Assembly: GCA_024663395.1 (NCBI GenBank)
Contig: JANFAH010000050.1
Span: 372,001-436,000, forward strand
Source: Pisolithus tinctorius
Taxonomy: Eukaryota > Basidiomycota > Agaricomycetes > Boletales > Pisolithaceae
Direction of reading: 5' to 3'
Length of the DNA stretch: 64,000 bases
Position numbers and translations under genes: made by a program. Below are positions 1 through 12,100 of the stretch, piece after piece (position 1 is the first letter of the stretch; each line of letters opens with the position of its first letter). The notes below the pieces were generated by a model. That model was not told the DNA's origin, made no database searches, and saw nothing but the letters and a program-made list of their open reading frames with translations.

Positions 1-118
1 CAATGTTGGCATGTCATCTGATTATGTAATTGTGCTGCATATGGTCATGTGTCATCTTGTTGCATCTTCCAGCCACTTCACAAGCCTTGTGAGTGCACTT
101 GCTTGCTCACATATATTA
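1..118. other. Left flank of the Harbinger element
   Basis: No gene or motif was recognised in this short A/T-rich stretch. It ends in TTA immediately before the terminal inverted repeat at 119. Confidence 0.3.
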
Positions 119-363
119 GGGCCACTCAAAGTTAGATGTGGAAGAAACATGTGAGCAAACTCAAGTGCAGTTGAGTTGTGAGTTTGTGGGCGAATATTAA
201 AGCTCCGACTTGAGATTCAAACTCCACAGAAAAAGCATGTGACCCAGAAACAGTAGATGTGTAGATAATGCTATTGACGCTCCGATTTAAAATTCAAACT
301 CCGCTGAAAAGCGTGCATGCTTATCAATAGAGATCTAGCAAGTGATAACCACCTACCAACACC

Positions 364-1934
364 ATGCCTACAGTTACTGAGCACCAGGAACTCCTAGCCA
401 TCCTTCAACAAGCCAGGGAACACTTTGGTCTGCTACAGTACTTAGATATACTACATGTAGCACTGCAGGAGGCTGAAGCTACTGACTCTGATGACTCAAG
501 TGAAGGCCTACCCCAATCTGACAACACCATGACAACCCAATCTTCTGTTCCCTCTTCCCCATCTTCTGGTGCTGCAACTTCTGACACCTCATCCTCATCC
601 TCTGGCTTGATGGAGCAGTTGTTATTCAGTACTGCTGCTTTCTCTGGCTTCCAGGATGCTATTGCTGCACTCCAGGATGAAGTTGAAAAAACATGTGTTC
701 TCAACAATTGACCAAGGCCAAGCCACTCTCCCCAGCTCCACCTCCTTGATGAGTGGAAAATTGACCACCCTTGCCTCTTTCAGCACAAACTCAGAGTCCC
801 TCCAGCTGTTTTGTCTGCTATAGTGGACAAGATTGAGACCCACCCTATCTTCCACAACAACTCCAATAACCCCCAGCTCCCTGTCCCCATACAATTAGCA
901 ATTTTCCTTAATGCTGCTGGGCATTATGGAAATGCTGCCACCTCCCAGGATATGGCAGAGTGGGCTGGTGTATCTGTTGGGACTGTCCACAACTGCTACA
1001 AAAGGGTGATGGTTGCCATTCTGCACCATCATGATGAGGTGATTCACTTTAACCCTGAGGAACCACAGGACAGGAGGGAAAAGGACAGGGCAAAGAGGTA
1101 TGTGGAGGAGAGAACATGTCCTCAGTGGAAGGGGGGATTTTTGTGTGTGGATGGAACACCCTTCAATCTATTTCAGAAGCCTGGGTTGCATGGGGAGGGA
1201 TTTTTTGACAGGAAATCCAATTATTCACTTTCCAACCAGGTGAGCACTCACAATTTGGTGATTACATGTATTCACTCACCTGCATTTAAGATCATCATCT
1301 TCCCCCACAATCTTCACATTGTGGATTATGTCATTGGTGTTCCTGGTAGCCTCCATGATGCCAGTGCCTTCCAACACACTCAATGTGCCTGGTCACCTGA
1401 AAGGTTTTTTGGTGAGAATGAATGGCTCTGGGCTGACTCTGCATATGGATGCCAGAAGTGGTGTATTGTTCCATTCAAAAGACCTGCTTCAGGTCAGTTG
1501 ACTAGGGTGCAGAAGACATTCAATTATCATCTGTCTAAAGTATGTAACAGCTCTTTTTACATGTTTAGTCCATACTCATCTGTCATGGCAAGATATGTGT
1601 TTGATCTGAACATCTTTATGGTTCCCTTAAAGGGCACTTCCAATCCCTGTGAGAGCTTTGAATCCAAATACAGACTCCAGAAGACTTGGAGTATTGTAAT
1701 GCATGGGTGTGAAGTTGTCTGGTTCTCCATAACATGATCATAGAAATTGAGGAGGACCTTGGTTTGGCATCATCAGCTGAAGAGTTTGCTGAGGCATTTC
1801 CTCCCTCTGATGAGGATGAGGAAGGTGAGGATGCAGGTGAGGATGCAGGTGGTCAGGGAAACTACATTGGATCAGAGGGGCAAATATTTAGGGATGCACT
1901 TCTTATCAAGTTACTCCAGCACTTAGAGGTGTAA
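364..1934 (+). pseudogene. PIF/Harbinger transposase (DDE superfamily endonuclease), decayed
   Basis: The transposase cuts and rejoins element ends in the nucleus. The N-terminal 115 codons are Ser/Asp-rich; a helix-turn-helix-like segment follows (NAATSQDMAEWAGVSVGTV, about 945-1000). The catalytic Asp residues sit in VDGTPF, GSLHDASAF and LWADSAYG, as expected for DDE_Tnp_4. A clean 51-nt intron (1240-1290) joins SNQ to IIIFPHN. After HLSK a GTATGT donor begins the next intron. Downstream the protein continues in another frame with three TGA codons around 1650-1720 before LVLHNMIIEIEED (about 1722-1760) and an acidic tail. A further in-frame TGA is at 709-711. All four TGAs fall where CGA would fit, so CpG transition is the likely cause. 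The copy is probably dead. Confidence 0.8.
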
Positions 1935-1939
1935 CACAT

Positions 1940-2683
1940 TCTTGAGTATGTAAATATATTTTGTTTTTACTTTACTTTGTTCTGAGCAAGTATGACACAG
2001 ACAACACCAAATTCATTCATATTTTAGTATATACCATGGTGTACATTGTATATACTGGGGGGGAGGGGATGAAGGGGGGGTGGGAAGGGAATGCTATTGT
2101 ATACTGGGGGGGGGGGGGGGGGAATGCTAGCATACTAGATGATTAAAAGGAAATGACTGTTGTGAGACATGACTTCCGGGAAGCGTGCGACTAGAGGAAG
2201 GCTGAAGGGAGAATTCCCTAGAATCGTCCCAAGGGGCGCTGCATGAAAGGGGAAGTCAAGAATGAGACTAGAAGGTGGCGGAGGAATTCGAACAAGTGCC
2301 ACGGAATTTAATTCTGGACAGATGTAGACATGTGAGGGACTGCAAGAGGGGTATATGAAATTCTGAGAAGCCGATTTGTACCAGGAGAAGTGTATTTTGA
2401 GTGAGGGGGATATGGGAAAAGGTGTACAAGACTGGGGGGATGCAAGAGACATGAAGACCACTGGAGATGCTGTAGACGCTGTAGATGCTGTAGACGCTGT
2501 AGACTCAATAGATGCACTTAGACTCTGAAAACTCTCAAACTTGCAGGACGCACACTGATGGCGACTCTAAAGGTGGGTGGTATATTTCCGATGCTATGGT
2601 GGAATTATATAGTACAGGGAAAGTAGGTATGAGTCAGAGTAAGGTGGGGTGGAAAAACTAAAAGACCGGAAAATAAAGGGAAG
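1940..2683. repeat. Harbinger interior with G-runs and short tandem repeats
   Basis: No gene was recognised. G-rich tracts lie at about 2056-2122, including an uninterrupted run of about 16 G, and could form G-quadruplexes or mark array slippage. At about 2465-2505 the 9-bp unit GCTGTAGAC repeats four to five times with GAT/GAC variation. Confidence 0.5.
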
Positions 2684-3437
2684 TGTGAAGTATGGGTTTA
2701 CCCTCAGGTGACCAGGCTTCAAGACCAGGTGACAGGGGTTAAGTCCGAGTGGCCAAAGTCAAGGCCGAGAGACAGGGGCCAAGTCCGGTTGGACCGGAGT
2801 TGAGGCCGGAGGTTAGGGGCTAAGTCCGGAGGACCGGACTTAAGACCGGGAGCGTGGGAACAAGGCCGGTAGCGTGGGAAACCGACCGGTGTTGGAGTGC
2901 ACACAAGGGGAAGCCGGTCCGGGGTTGGATCTACCTCCCTTGGTCTCAGCTTATGTGCTGTACCCTTATGCAAGCTGGGGAGAGGTCCGGGACAGGGGTC
3001 GGGGATAGCTTAAGGCTCGGCCTTAGCTATAGAGTAGTCTCGAGGGGTAATACGGAGTTGAGGGTAATACTAAGTTGATATTCTGACTGAGGGTGCTACG
3101 AAGTATGTACAGTAAGCAAAAGTCAGATGAACGGGCTAGACTAAATATAGTACAAACAAAGGGAAACAGACCGGAGTTATGTCCGGGTGACCCGGACATG
3201 GACCTAGGAGGACCGGGGTGGAGCAGCGCAAGGCCGGGAGGCCGAAACGGACCGGAGATAGGGGTAAAACACCGGACTTAAGTTATTTAGACCAGAGTTG
3301 GGTTTCCTAGGGCTGGAGTTGAGTTCTCTAGGCTGGGACTGGGTTTTCTAGGCTGGACTAGGACCGGACTTGACCGGAGATAGGGGCTAGGGGTCCGGAC
3401 TGGACTGAGTCCGAGTCCGAGAGTCATGGATATGACA
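2684..3437 (-). mobile_element. Solo gypsy LTR (copy A), CpG-rich
   Basis: The 754-bp segment starts TGTGAAG and ends ATGACA on the + strand and is flanked by a perfect 5-bp duplication, GGAAG (2679-2683 and 3438-3442). It aligns over its length with the segment at 31594-32514. On the - strand it starts TGTCATATCC and has a TATA-like CTATATTTAG near 3140, and it shares CGTATTACCC-type motifs with the LTR of the gypsy at 50930, so the - orientation is favoured. It has kept many CCGG sites that are TG or CA in the other copy. A block of about 165 bp present in copy B is missing. Confidence 0.85.
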
Positions 3438-3839
3438 GGAAGGACATCAGATGTCAGCGAAATACAGATGCACGTGAAATAGTCTGGTGGGTAGTAGACA
3501 AGAGTAAGAATGGGACAATGGTAAGGGGTATCTTCCAACAGAACGAGAGTATGTGTACAAGTGGGAGGTGGAGCTGAGTGGCACAGGAGGGCAGAGTGTA
3601 GCATACTGGCACAAAGTCCAGCTTGTGGAATTTAGGGCGGCAGGGGAACTCGGAGTTTTTTAGAGGTAAGTGGCACAGAGGACTAGTGACATGGCCGAGT
3701 GGTGGCATGGCTACTGAATTCCAGATGACTCTGCGTGAATGCAGAATTTCCAGATCAGCGTTTTGATGACTGAGCGACATGTGGAAGGTCGGTAGAAACT
3801 CCGAAGGCGACAGGGGTGGGGAGGAAACACAAAGACATG

Positions 3840-6800
3840 AGTGGAACAATTCCGAAATGGAGTTGAAGTCCATGCAGGAGTGCTTGTGCTCCAACTGATC
3901 TCGCTGTGCCTGTTGAAATTGTTGAATGAACAACATCAACATTGAAGTGAGGCTCACTGAGAGCTGGTTGGCAGGGGCCTCATGCCCACACTTATGGGAC
4001 ACCTTGGATGATGATGGCTTGCAGTCGCTATTGTCAGATGGCACAGTGGAGGATGAAGACATATGAAGCCCCGAAAAAAGATTTGAAGACAATATGTCCA
4101 AGTTAGATGACTCATCCATGTTCAGAGTGGAAGCTGACCTGGGTTTCAGAAGAGGGGAGTTGCACTTGAGAGATGGGTGTGTTGGCTGAATTTTTGGGCA
4201 GCAGGACATGAAGGGGATGGGGTTGTTGTTCAGACTGATGGGATCCCCCTTGTCAGTGATGAGAGGGGGGGGAGATGGAATGCCAAGCAATGGACGATTA
4301 ATTCCAAACAGTGGGGGTGATGGGAGAGCAAACAATGAAAGATCCCCCCTGTCAGAGATGAAAGGGGGGACAGATGGAACACTGAGTTGGTTTCTGAAGA
4401 GGGGGGGCAAAGGGATAGCAAGCAATGGTCGTTCATATCCAAATGGGGGGGTGACATGCGATGATGAATCAGAGGGGGAGATGGGACAGCAGGCAACAAC
4501 TGTTGATTGAATGAGGGGAATGACAATGATTGCGAAACAGCAGATGAAGGTGATGGGATGGGAGACTTGCCAACATAGTCTACAGCCATCACCGGAGAAT
4601 TGTCTGCAAAGATTAAGTTAGAACTGCTCTCCCCTATTTCGCCCTCTTCCAATTCCAATGGTACTGGAGAGCCAGGTCCAGGGAGGCTGTCTGAAATGGT
4701 GTGAGGGTTTGACTGCAATTTGAAGAGCCTGGCTGCACAAGCAGCAAAATTCTGGCCACTATCAGCACCACTCCACATGCTGTTGTACAGAGGGTTTGTG
4801 TGCCACCAGCCATGCAGGTCTCCCCACCATGGGAATTCCTTCTGAATACCATCTGGAAGCAATCAGTGCACTGATAGCAAGTGATAAAGGTGCGGCAATG
4901 TACCTATAATACAGTGAGGGACAAAAGCATTGCAATGTTTGTGAGGTGTGACTTGTTGCTGATGTAGCTCAGGCTATTCTGCACGGATAATCATGATACC
5001 TATACAATTGGAAAGGGGTGAGTCTAAGCTTTCCAGAGCACTAAGGTTCAGTCCAAACAAAGCAATACATGCCGAGATACACCCTATTCTTTCCGAAAAG
5101 TGCATTGCAACGCTTTTGTCCCTGACTGGTGAAATCATGAAATGTGACCTTTTGATGGGATTGTGGGCATGGAGGATGGGAAACAATGATTACATAATAA
5201 ACCAGATGATTTGTCAGCATGTAAACAATGACAAACATTGGACTTGTACCATTAATCCTCCCTCTTTTACCACAACTCATGAAATCATCTCTCTAGCTCA
5301 CATGGTCATTTTCTCAAGGAATTCTTATCAAATACTGGTGGCCACCACAGTTCCATCAGTATAACATGCTCTCAGAACCATCAGTCCCTTAAAAAACCTG
5401 CTGTCAGTCATTTCCTGGACTGTTTCCCCCCCCCATGCCTGATGTATTCTGGGACTAATCAGTACTTGGAAGGCTGAAAATGTTATGGAGGTCAATCTGG
5501 CACTTCAGAACATGATGTACAAACCAGTCCCCTCTCAACCAATGTATTTCTGGCACAGGAACACTGATATGGAAGTTGGGGTGAGACAAAACCTCCTTGT
5601 GCTCTGAGCACCATAAGAGGGTTCACTAGATCTTGCTCTGATCTGAACTGTAGATGACTGGGGAATGATTATTTGGTCATATGTGACCAAAGGCAATATT
5701 CAGGGCCAGATGGAAGCACAGGATTCTGCTCCATGGCAGTTCAGTAGCATATCCTTCTGATGACACTGTGCCAGAAATACATTGGTTGAGAGGGGACTGG
5801 TTTGTACATCATGTTCTGAAGTGCCAGATTGACCTCCATAACATTTTCAGCCTTCCAAGTACTGATTAGTCCCAGAATACATCAGGCATGGGGGGGGGAA
5901 ACAGTCCAGGAAATGACTGACAGCAGGTTTTTTAAGGGACTGATGGTTCTGAGAGCATGTTATACTGATGGAACTGTGGTGGCCACCAGTATTTGATAAG
6001 AATTCCTTGAGAAAATGACCATGTGAGCTAGAGAGATGATTTCATGAGTTGTGGTAAAAGAGGGAGGATTAATGGTACAAGTCCAATGTTTGTCATTGTT
6101 TACATGCTGACAAATCATCTGGTTTATTATGTAATCATTGTTTCCCATCCTCCATGCCCACAATCCCATCAAAAGGTCACATTTCATGATTTCACCAGTC
6201 AGGGACAAAAGCGTTGCAATGCACTTTTCGGAAAGAATAGGGTGTATCTCGGCATGTATTGCTTTGTTTGGACTGAACCTTAGTGCTCTGGAAAGCTTAG
6301 ACTCACCCCTTTCCAATGGTATAGGTATCATGATTATCTGTACAGAATAGCCTGAGCTACATCAGCAACAAGTCACACCTCACAAACATTGCAACGCTTT
6401 TGTCCCTCACTGTATGTTTTGTGCTTGTGTTGCTCACAAGATTGTTATAAGTCCAACCAGCACCTGTCTGCCCAAGCAATGTGATAGATTTCTGATATTT
6501 CTGCTTCAAGCTGCAAACTCTGTAAGTGAAAACAGAAAAATAAAGGGGGGGGGGAGGGGAGAAATGTACACATCAAGACAACTTCAAATCGGACCAGCGA
6601 ATATACCCAGGTTGTCCTGAGCGAGGGCATGGATCTTGACAGACTCATCACCCACTGAAAAAATTACCTTTGCAATCTCCACATATATGTCATTCTTCCT
6701 GTGGCACAACTGCTGCTTACTTCTACCTTCCTCCTGAGCATCCTGCATAGAATCAGAAAAGAGCTTCTTGTGAGCTGCTTCGTGAGTTTTACACCATTTG

Positions 6801-6946
6801 ATAAGGTGATTGGTTCACACAGTGTGTGCCTTTTCCCACTGAATCTGAATATTTGGCTGCTTTGCGATGGATTTGGCGGATTGCAATGATGGGAGACCAG
6901 GGGAGCCTGGCCCAGTTGCTGAGGCCATCGCTATGTCAAGTGAGAG
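3840..6946 (-). pseudogene. Second gene of the Harbinger element, possible DNA-binding protein, split by a transposon
   Basis: Reading on the - strand, the N-terminal part (about 6946-6430) has a tryptophan-containing segment IQIQWEKAHT, then LFSDSMQDAQEEGR and VEIAKVIFSV; after a probable intron comes YQKSITLLGQTGAGWTY. The reading is then cut by the 4912-6412 insertion. It resumes at 4906 with a 50-nt intron (GTACAT..TTCCAG) and the motif WWGDLHGWWHTNPLYNS, followed by a long Ser/Pro-rich region and a Gln-rich end near 3840. A frame change lies between 4425 and 4230, and a TGA stands in the first exon. I recall similar uncharacterised proteins in Boletales. A partner role to the transposase is inferred from position, not from a recognised domain. 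Confidence 0.5.
4912..6412. mobile_element. Fold-back Tc1/mariner-like element with 647-bp inverted arms
   Basis: The element begins CAGTGAGGGACAAAAG and ends with its complement, and it is flanked by TA on both sides (4910-4911, 6413-6414), the hallmark of Tc1/mariner insertion. The arms 4912-5558 and 5766-6412 are nearly perfect inverted copies around an axis at 5662, with a 207-bp unique centre (5559-5765). The few differences include CpG transitions, for example near position 4928. A 123-codon open frame occurs in both arms but shows no known domain. No transposase remains, so it would have depended on one supplied in trans. Confidence 0.85.
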
Positions 6947-7077
6947 TGAGAAGTGAGTGGTTCACTTACGAAACTCGGCTGAAGTTCAATTGGAGTTTCA
7001 ATCTCCAGGTTCTTGGCCAGAAACTCACTGAAAAACATGTGAGAAACACACGAACCTCCTCAGACTTTGAGTGGCCC

Positions 7078-7452
7078 TATTCTGTTTGGCCATCCATGCA
7101 TCCTTGGGGTCCTGAAGTTGACTCAGCATGGTCCTGTGTGCCTCAAGGTGTTTCATGAGGGCTTGGGTATGGTAACATGGATCCTGGGGGGTGTCTTGCC
7201 TCGTTTCAACTCCACTGACCTCTCTAGGTACCACTTTGATGTGTCCGTGTCGATGCCTTGGCCTGTAGATTCCATGGAGATGCTCCGTGCACTCCATAGG
7301 TGGTTTTGATGACATAGGTATGTTGTCCTTTGTGTTCGTGCTTCAGCTGTCATGCTGACTAGCCTCTGCAGGTATCAGTGCTTCCTTGAGCAACAGGCAT
7401 GACTGTGCCTAACACCTCAAGCAGACTTTTGATGCCTTCGAAAGTGAATGCT
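7078..7452 (-). pseudogene. Copia Gag/linker fragment
   Basis: On the - strand short stretches such as STGQGIDTDTSKWYLE resemble the copia coding sequence at 14290-14400 and the copia linker at 18098. The + strand nucleotides also align in part (the shared TTTGATGTGTCC block). The segment is the continuation of the copia gag frame across the gypsy at 7458-14284 and carries several stops. On its other side it is cut at the end of the Harbinger element. Confidence 0.5.
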
Positions 7453-7457
7453 CACCC

Positions 7458-7913
7458 TGTTATGTTTCACCCCTATCTTTTCTCTTTTCACTGTATGTTT
7501 ACTGTATGTTTGATCTGTTGGACCTTGTTTCCTTTTACAGCCATCTTCTCTCTAATCTGACGGCTTGCTATCTCCACTGCTAGTGTTGCTTGCTCGCTAC
7601 ATGCTTAAGACATGTGTTATCATTGTTCGACCAATGGTGTAGTTACCTCATTTACATGCAGATGCCTCATGGTCCATCTCCTTGTAGTATTTAGACCGCT
7701 GGCTCAAGTCCTGGAAACCCAGACTTGAGCTGCTCAATCATATGCAGTGTTTTCACTCAGAACTTTGCCCTCAGTGTCCCTAACCCAGACCACTCTTACC
7801 AGTGTTGTCCAAATCCTTCGTTGTTTACAAAGGTTGCTGCAGCCATTGCTCAGTAGAAACCCATTGACTGCGTTTGAGCTCTCCCTACATCTTGACTTTG
7901 GTCAAGCATAACA
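7458..7913 (+). repeat. 5' LTR of gypsy-1
   Basis: This LTR has the same length as the 3' LTR. A TATA-like GTATTTAG lies at about 7687-7694. About 30 bp downstream, at 7721-7731, is AGACTTGAGCT, which is the exact complement of the internal site at 7916-7926. This places a likely transcript start near 7721. Confidence 0.93.
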
Positions 7914-7915
7914 AA

Positions 7916-7926
7916 AGCTCAAGTCT
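7916..7926 (+). promoter_or_regulatory. Candidate self-priming primer-binding site
   Basis: AGCTCAAGTCT lies two bases inside the 5' LTR and is perfectly complementary (11 nt) to AGACTTGAGCT at 7721-7731 in the LTR. No TGG-type tRNA primer site is visible here. Self-priming from the transcript 5' end is established for Tf1 of fission yeast and related chromoviruses; here it is inferred from the complement and from the TATA spacing. Confidence 0.65.
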
Positions 7927-8006
7927 ACCAGCCTTTGGCCGAATTGGTTACTGTTCAGTGCACCACCATGAACCCCTGAAACAATCAACATTGGGTGCTG
8001 TTGTGA

Positions 8007-9112
8007 CCCACTTGTGAAGAGTTGTCATCTGATGAAGAACAGGAGAGCACTGTCACTGACACCTCCTCCAACAAACCAGAACAACCAGATAGAGGATTTA
8101 CCTCAGGTATCCTCTCGAACCACTTCAACCAGTCCCTTGCCTTGCTTGGTACTCCCATCCCACCAGTACCCACCACCACACTCCCTGCACACCTGCCCCC
8201 ACCCCAGAATATGATGTCTGGTTCATTGTTGAAGGCACCAGTCAGCATTGCCACCAAAGCCACAGAATTGAAGATCAGTGCTCTGTCTGATTTTGATGGA
8301 GACCAGAAGAACGCCATGAGCTGGCTGTACTCTGTACAGACCTACCTCCTGGTAAACGAAGAACTGTATGACACTGACACCAAGAAAGTCATATATGCCC
8401 TGTCATACATGAAGAAAGGTGTTGCTTGCTCATGGGCAGCTACCTTCCAGAAAACCTCTCTGGAAAAGACCCCCCCGAGTTTCAGCACCTTCACTGATTT
8501 TGTGAAAGACTTCAAGAACTCTTTCACTTCCCCCGACACTGCCGGTACTGCAATTGCCAAATTGCGTACTATGAAACAGAAAGAATCAGTGGAACAATAC
8601 ATCACTGATTTCCGAACTGCCACTGCTGACTCCACCATCACAGAGGATGTTGCATTGATCGAGTTCTTCTCACAAGGACTCAAACCTTTCATCATGAATC
8701 ATATCCACATGATGGAAACCACTCCCACTAAAATCACTGAGTGGTACACACAAGCACAAAAGTTTGATGCCAAATGGAAAAAGGTAAACAAATTCTCTGG
8801 AAAGAAAGAAAAGAAAATGTTCCACCCCAGGAACAGTTTCGCTGAAGAAAAGATCCTAACACCATGGACGTGGATGGAGTGAGACTCTCCAAAGAAGAAA
8901 GGGACTGTCACATCAAAGAAGGAAGATGTTTCGGTTGCAGAAACAAAGGACACCTCTCTTGAGAGTGTCCTGACAAGGGAAAAACCCCCCAAAAGAAGGT
9001 TAAGAAAATCTGCAAAATTGTGGAGGTTGAAGAAAGCGATGATGAAGAAAAAGTCACTGGTCCTTCCATCACCTTGGTAAACATTGCTAGGGCACTTGGA
9101 AAGGATTTTTAA
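8007..9112 (+). pseudogene. gag of gypsy-1 (capsid-like domain and zinc knuckle)
   Basis: The open frame holds a Ser/Pro-rich leader, then a retrotransposon Gag domain (SALSDFDGDQKNAMSWLYSV to EFFSQGL, about 8275-8690). It shifts frame by one base near 8850 and continues to a CCHC zinc knuckle, [14 protein letters not shown], where the x is a TGA (8960-8962) in place of the usual Arg. It ends at a TAA (9110-9112) directly after a run of five T. The start codon is not evident; an in-frame TGA lies at 8004. Gag would form the particle and package RNA. Confidence 0.8.
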
Positions 9113-12100
9113 ATGGGAACTCTGAGTTGACACCAGAAGTTCCCCAAGTTAAGGACAGTCTTGTTTCTGTTGCTCCTGTACTTGTATCTTCCACACCAGA
9201 ATGTACTATGCAGATCCCCATTTCCCTTTACACATCAGAAACAACCTTGAAAGTTGTCAACACCACTGCTCTAGTTGACTCTGGAGCAGAGATATCCTGC
9301 ATTGATTGGGGTATTGTGCAAAAACATTGAATTCCCACTCAACACCTCGCTGAACCCATTCTTCCCAAAAATGCTGATGGAACCCAAAATTCCAAGGGAA
9401 AAATCCTGTTCTCTGTTACCCTCTATTTCAAAGTTAAAGGACTTGTTCACCAGTCCTTTTTCCATGTTATCAACTGTGGAATGGAGAACATTATCCTAGG
9501 ACTTCCTTGGCTCCAAGAAAACAACCCCATTGTGGATTGGAGGATGGGCACACTGTCCATTGATGAAAAGACTGACAGGTCTAAAGAATTAAGACACAAC
9601 ATTTCAATGGTTGCTATCAAAGAACCCACCATGAACCTTCTCTCTCCTGTTGAAAAGAAAGGGATAAACAAATTCATGGACTATGAAGAACCTGAGGACG
9701 AAACCATCCGTGCACATTTTGTGATGTCAGTTGGGAAACTTGTTGAAGAAGCCAGGAAAATCAACCCCAATAATACCCTTCTTTGAAAGATCACTATGGC
9801 CACTGAGTTGGCCCAAGAAGAACACAAGAAAAAACCAAAAGCTGTCCTCCCTGAGGACTACAAAGACTTTGCTTTGGTTTTCGAGAAGCCTTCCAATGGA
9901 GTCCTACCTCCATCATGACCATATGATCATGCCATCAACCTTGTAGAGGACTTCGTTCCCAAGGTGGTAAAAGCATACCTGCTCTCCCCCTCCAAACAAG
10001 AATCTGCAGAAAGATTCATTGAAGAGAACCTTCGAGAGGGAAAAATCTGGCCCTCAAAGTCTCCCCAAGCTGCCCCCTTCTTCTTTGTAGGAAAGAAAGA
10101 TGGCTCCCTTCATCCCTGTCAGGACTACCGATATCTGAACAAAAACACAGTGAAGGATGCATACCCCCTTCCCCTGATCTCAGATCTTGTCAATAAACTC
10201 AAAGGAGCCTCTATCTTTACAAAGATGGATGTAAGATCAGGCTATAACAACATTCAGATAAAAGAAGGAGACCAATGGAAAGCTGCATTCATCATGCACA
10301 AAGGACTCTTTGAACCCACTGTCATGTTCTTTGGGTTGTGCAACTCCCCTGCCACCTTCCAGCAATTCATGAATGACTCCTTCAGAGACATGATTGCAGA
10401 AGGATGGTTGGTCGTCTACATGGATGACCTGCTCATTTTCTCTGCCAACCCCGAAGAACACAAACGAAGAACCCATCATGTCCTTGAACGAATGAGGGAA
10501 CTCTCTCTCCCTCTGAAACTGGAAAAATGCCATTTTGATCTAACTGAAGTGGAATACCTTGGTATGATCATAAAAGAAAACACTGTTGCTATGGACCCCA
10601 TCAAAGTCCAAGGCATTGCTGAATGGCCCATCCCAAAGAAAGTTAAGGATGTGCAATCCTTCCTAGGATTCACAAACTTCTATAGGAGATTTGTCCCCTA
10701 TTATTCCAATATTGCCTGACCCCTCATCGACCTAACCAAGAAAACAACCACTTGGGACTGGTCAAAGAAATGCCAGAATGCCTTCGAACTCCTGAAAAGG
10801 ATATTCATGGCACAACTGACCCTACAAATGCCTGATACCTCTCGGCCATTCGCCATAACGACTGACACATCCAAGTATGCAACAGGAGGGGTTCTCCTCC
10901 AAGAAGATTCAAATGGCCAGTGGCAACCCTGTGCCTTCATCTCTCATTCGTTTAACCCAGCAGAAAGAAATTATGATATCTATGACAGAGAACTGCTAGG
11001 GGTTATCCGAGGTTTGAAAACCTGGAGACATTACCTCCATGGTTCCCCCTTCCCAGTCAAGGTCTTCACCGACCACAAGAATTTGACTTATTTCAAGTCA
11101 CCACAAAACCTGAACCATCGCCAGGCTCACTGGCTCCTGGACCTTGCAGATTTCGATCTACAACTTGAACACGTCCCAGGCAAAGACCTGGCTGCCCCAG
11201 ATGCTCTCTCCTGCCACCCTGATCACATTCCCAATGATGATGAAGACAATAAAGGAGTTACCCTCCTTCCACAAACCTTATTCGTTAACCTCATTGATGC
11301 CAACCTCACTGCAAAGGTAGCATCCTCCTCCATGAAAGACCCTGTAGTCCAAACAGCACTTCGTGCCATAGAAAATGTTGACATGCCACTTCCATTCAAA
11401 TCTCATCTCTCTGACTGGAAATTTGAAGGTGGAGTTCTACTCTACAAGGACCAGGTGTATATTCCCGATGATCCCACTCTCCAATGAACTGTGCTGTCCA
11501 ACCATCATGACCACCCCTCTGCTGGACACCCTGGTGTCTTGAAGACCCAACAACTCGTCTCCTGTGAGTTTTGGTGGCCTGGACTTGTGTCCTTTGTCCA
11601 AAAATATGTTGAAGGCTGTGCTACTTGCCAGCAAAACAAAGTAAATACTCACCCTACGACACCACCCTTGACTCCCATCCCCTTGACCTCGACCTGCCCC
11701 TTCCAACAGATCTCTTGTGATCTGGTCACTGATCTTCCCCTTTCTAAGGGTTACAATTCCCTTCTGGTCATGGTAGACCATGGGCCTACAAAGGGGGTAA
11801 TTTTAACACCAACAAAGAAAACTGCCTCTGCTGCTGACATTGCAGCATTATTTTTCAAGAAGGTCTACTCCCATTTTGGGCTGTATGACAAAATCATATC
11901 TGACTGAGGCCCTCAGTTCGCCTCCACATTCACAAAAGAACTGGCTTCCCTTTTGGGATACTCCCTCACCCTGTCCACAGCGTACCACCCTCAGACCAAT
12001 GGAGAAACTGAGCATGTAAATCAAGAAGTGGAGACTTATCTCCGCATCTTTTGCCAGAATGACCCTGCCTTGTGGGTGGACAACCTCCCTATGGCGGAGT

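Larger units (their letters stand above)
119..7077. mobile_element. PIF/Harbinger-type DNA transposon (nested, decayed)
   Basis: The two ends carry matching inverted termini: GGGCCACTCAAAGT starts at 119 and its reverse complement ends at 7077. Inside lie a Harbinger transposase on the + strand (364-1934) and a second gene on the - strand (about 6946 to 3840). Autonomous PIF/Harbinger elements usually pair a transposase with a second, often Myb/SANT-like, DNA-binding protein, so the layout fits. The flanks are TTA on the left and TAT on the right, which share only TA; a clean TWA duplication is therefore not proven. The element has taken a solo LTR (2684-3437) and a fold-back mariner-like element (4912-6412), and it lies within copia-derived sequence that resumes at 7078. 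Confidence 0.6.

Noticed and set aside
4993..6331. A 123-codon open frame present in both inverted arms
   Set aside because: It is duplicated only because the arms are inverted copies, matches no known domain, and overlaps other open frames of similar length on the opposite strand.
116..7080. A perfect three-base TWA target duplication for the Harbinger element
   Set aside because: The flanks are TTA and TAT; only TA is common, so the duplication is not claimed.
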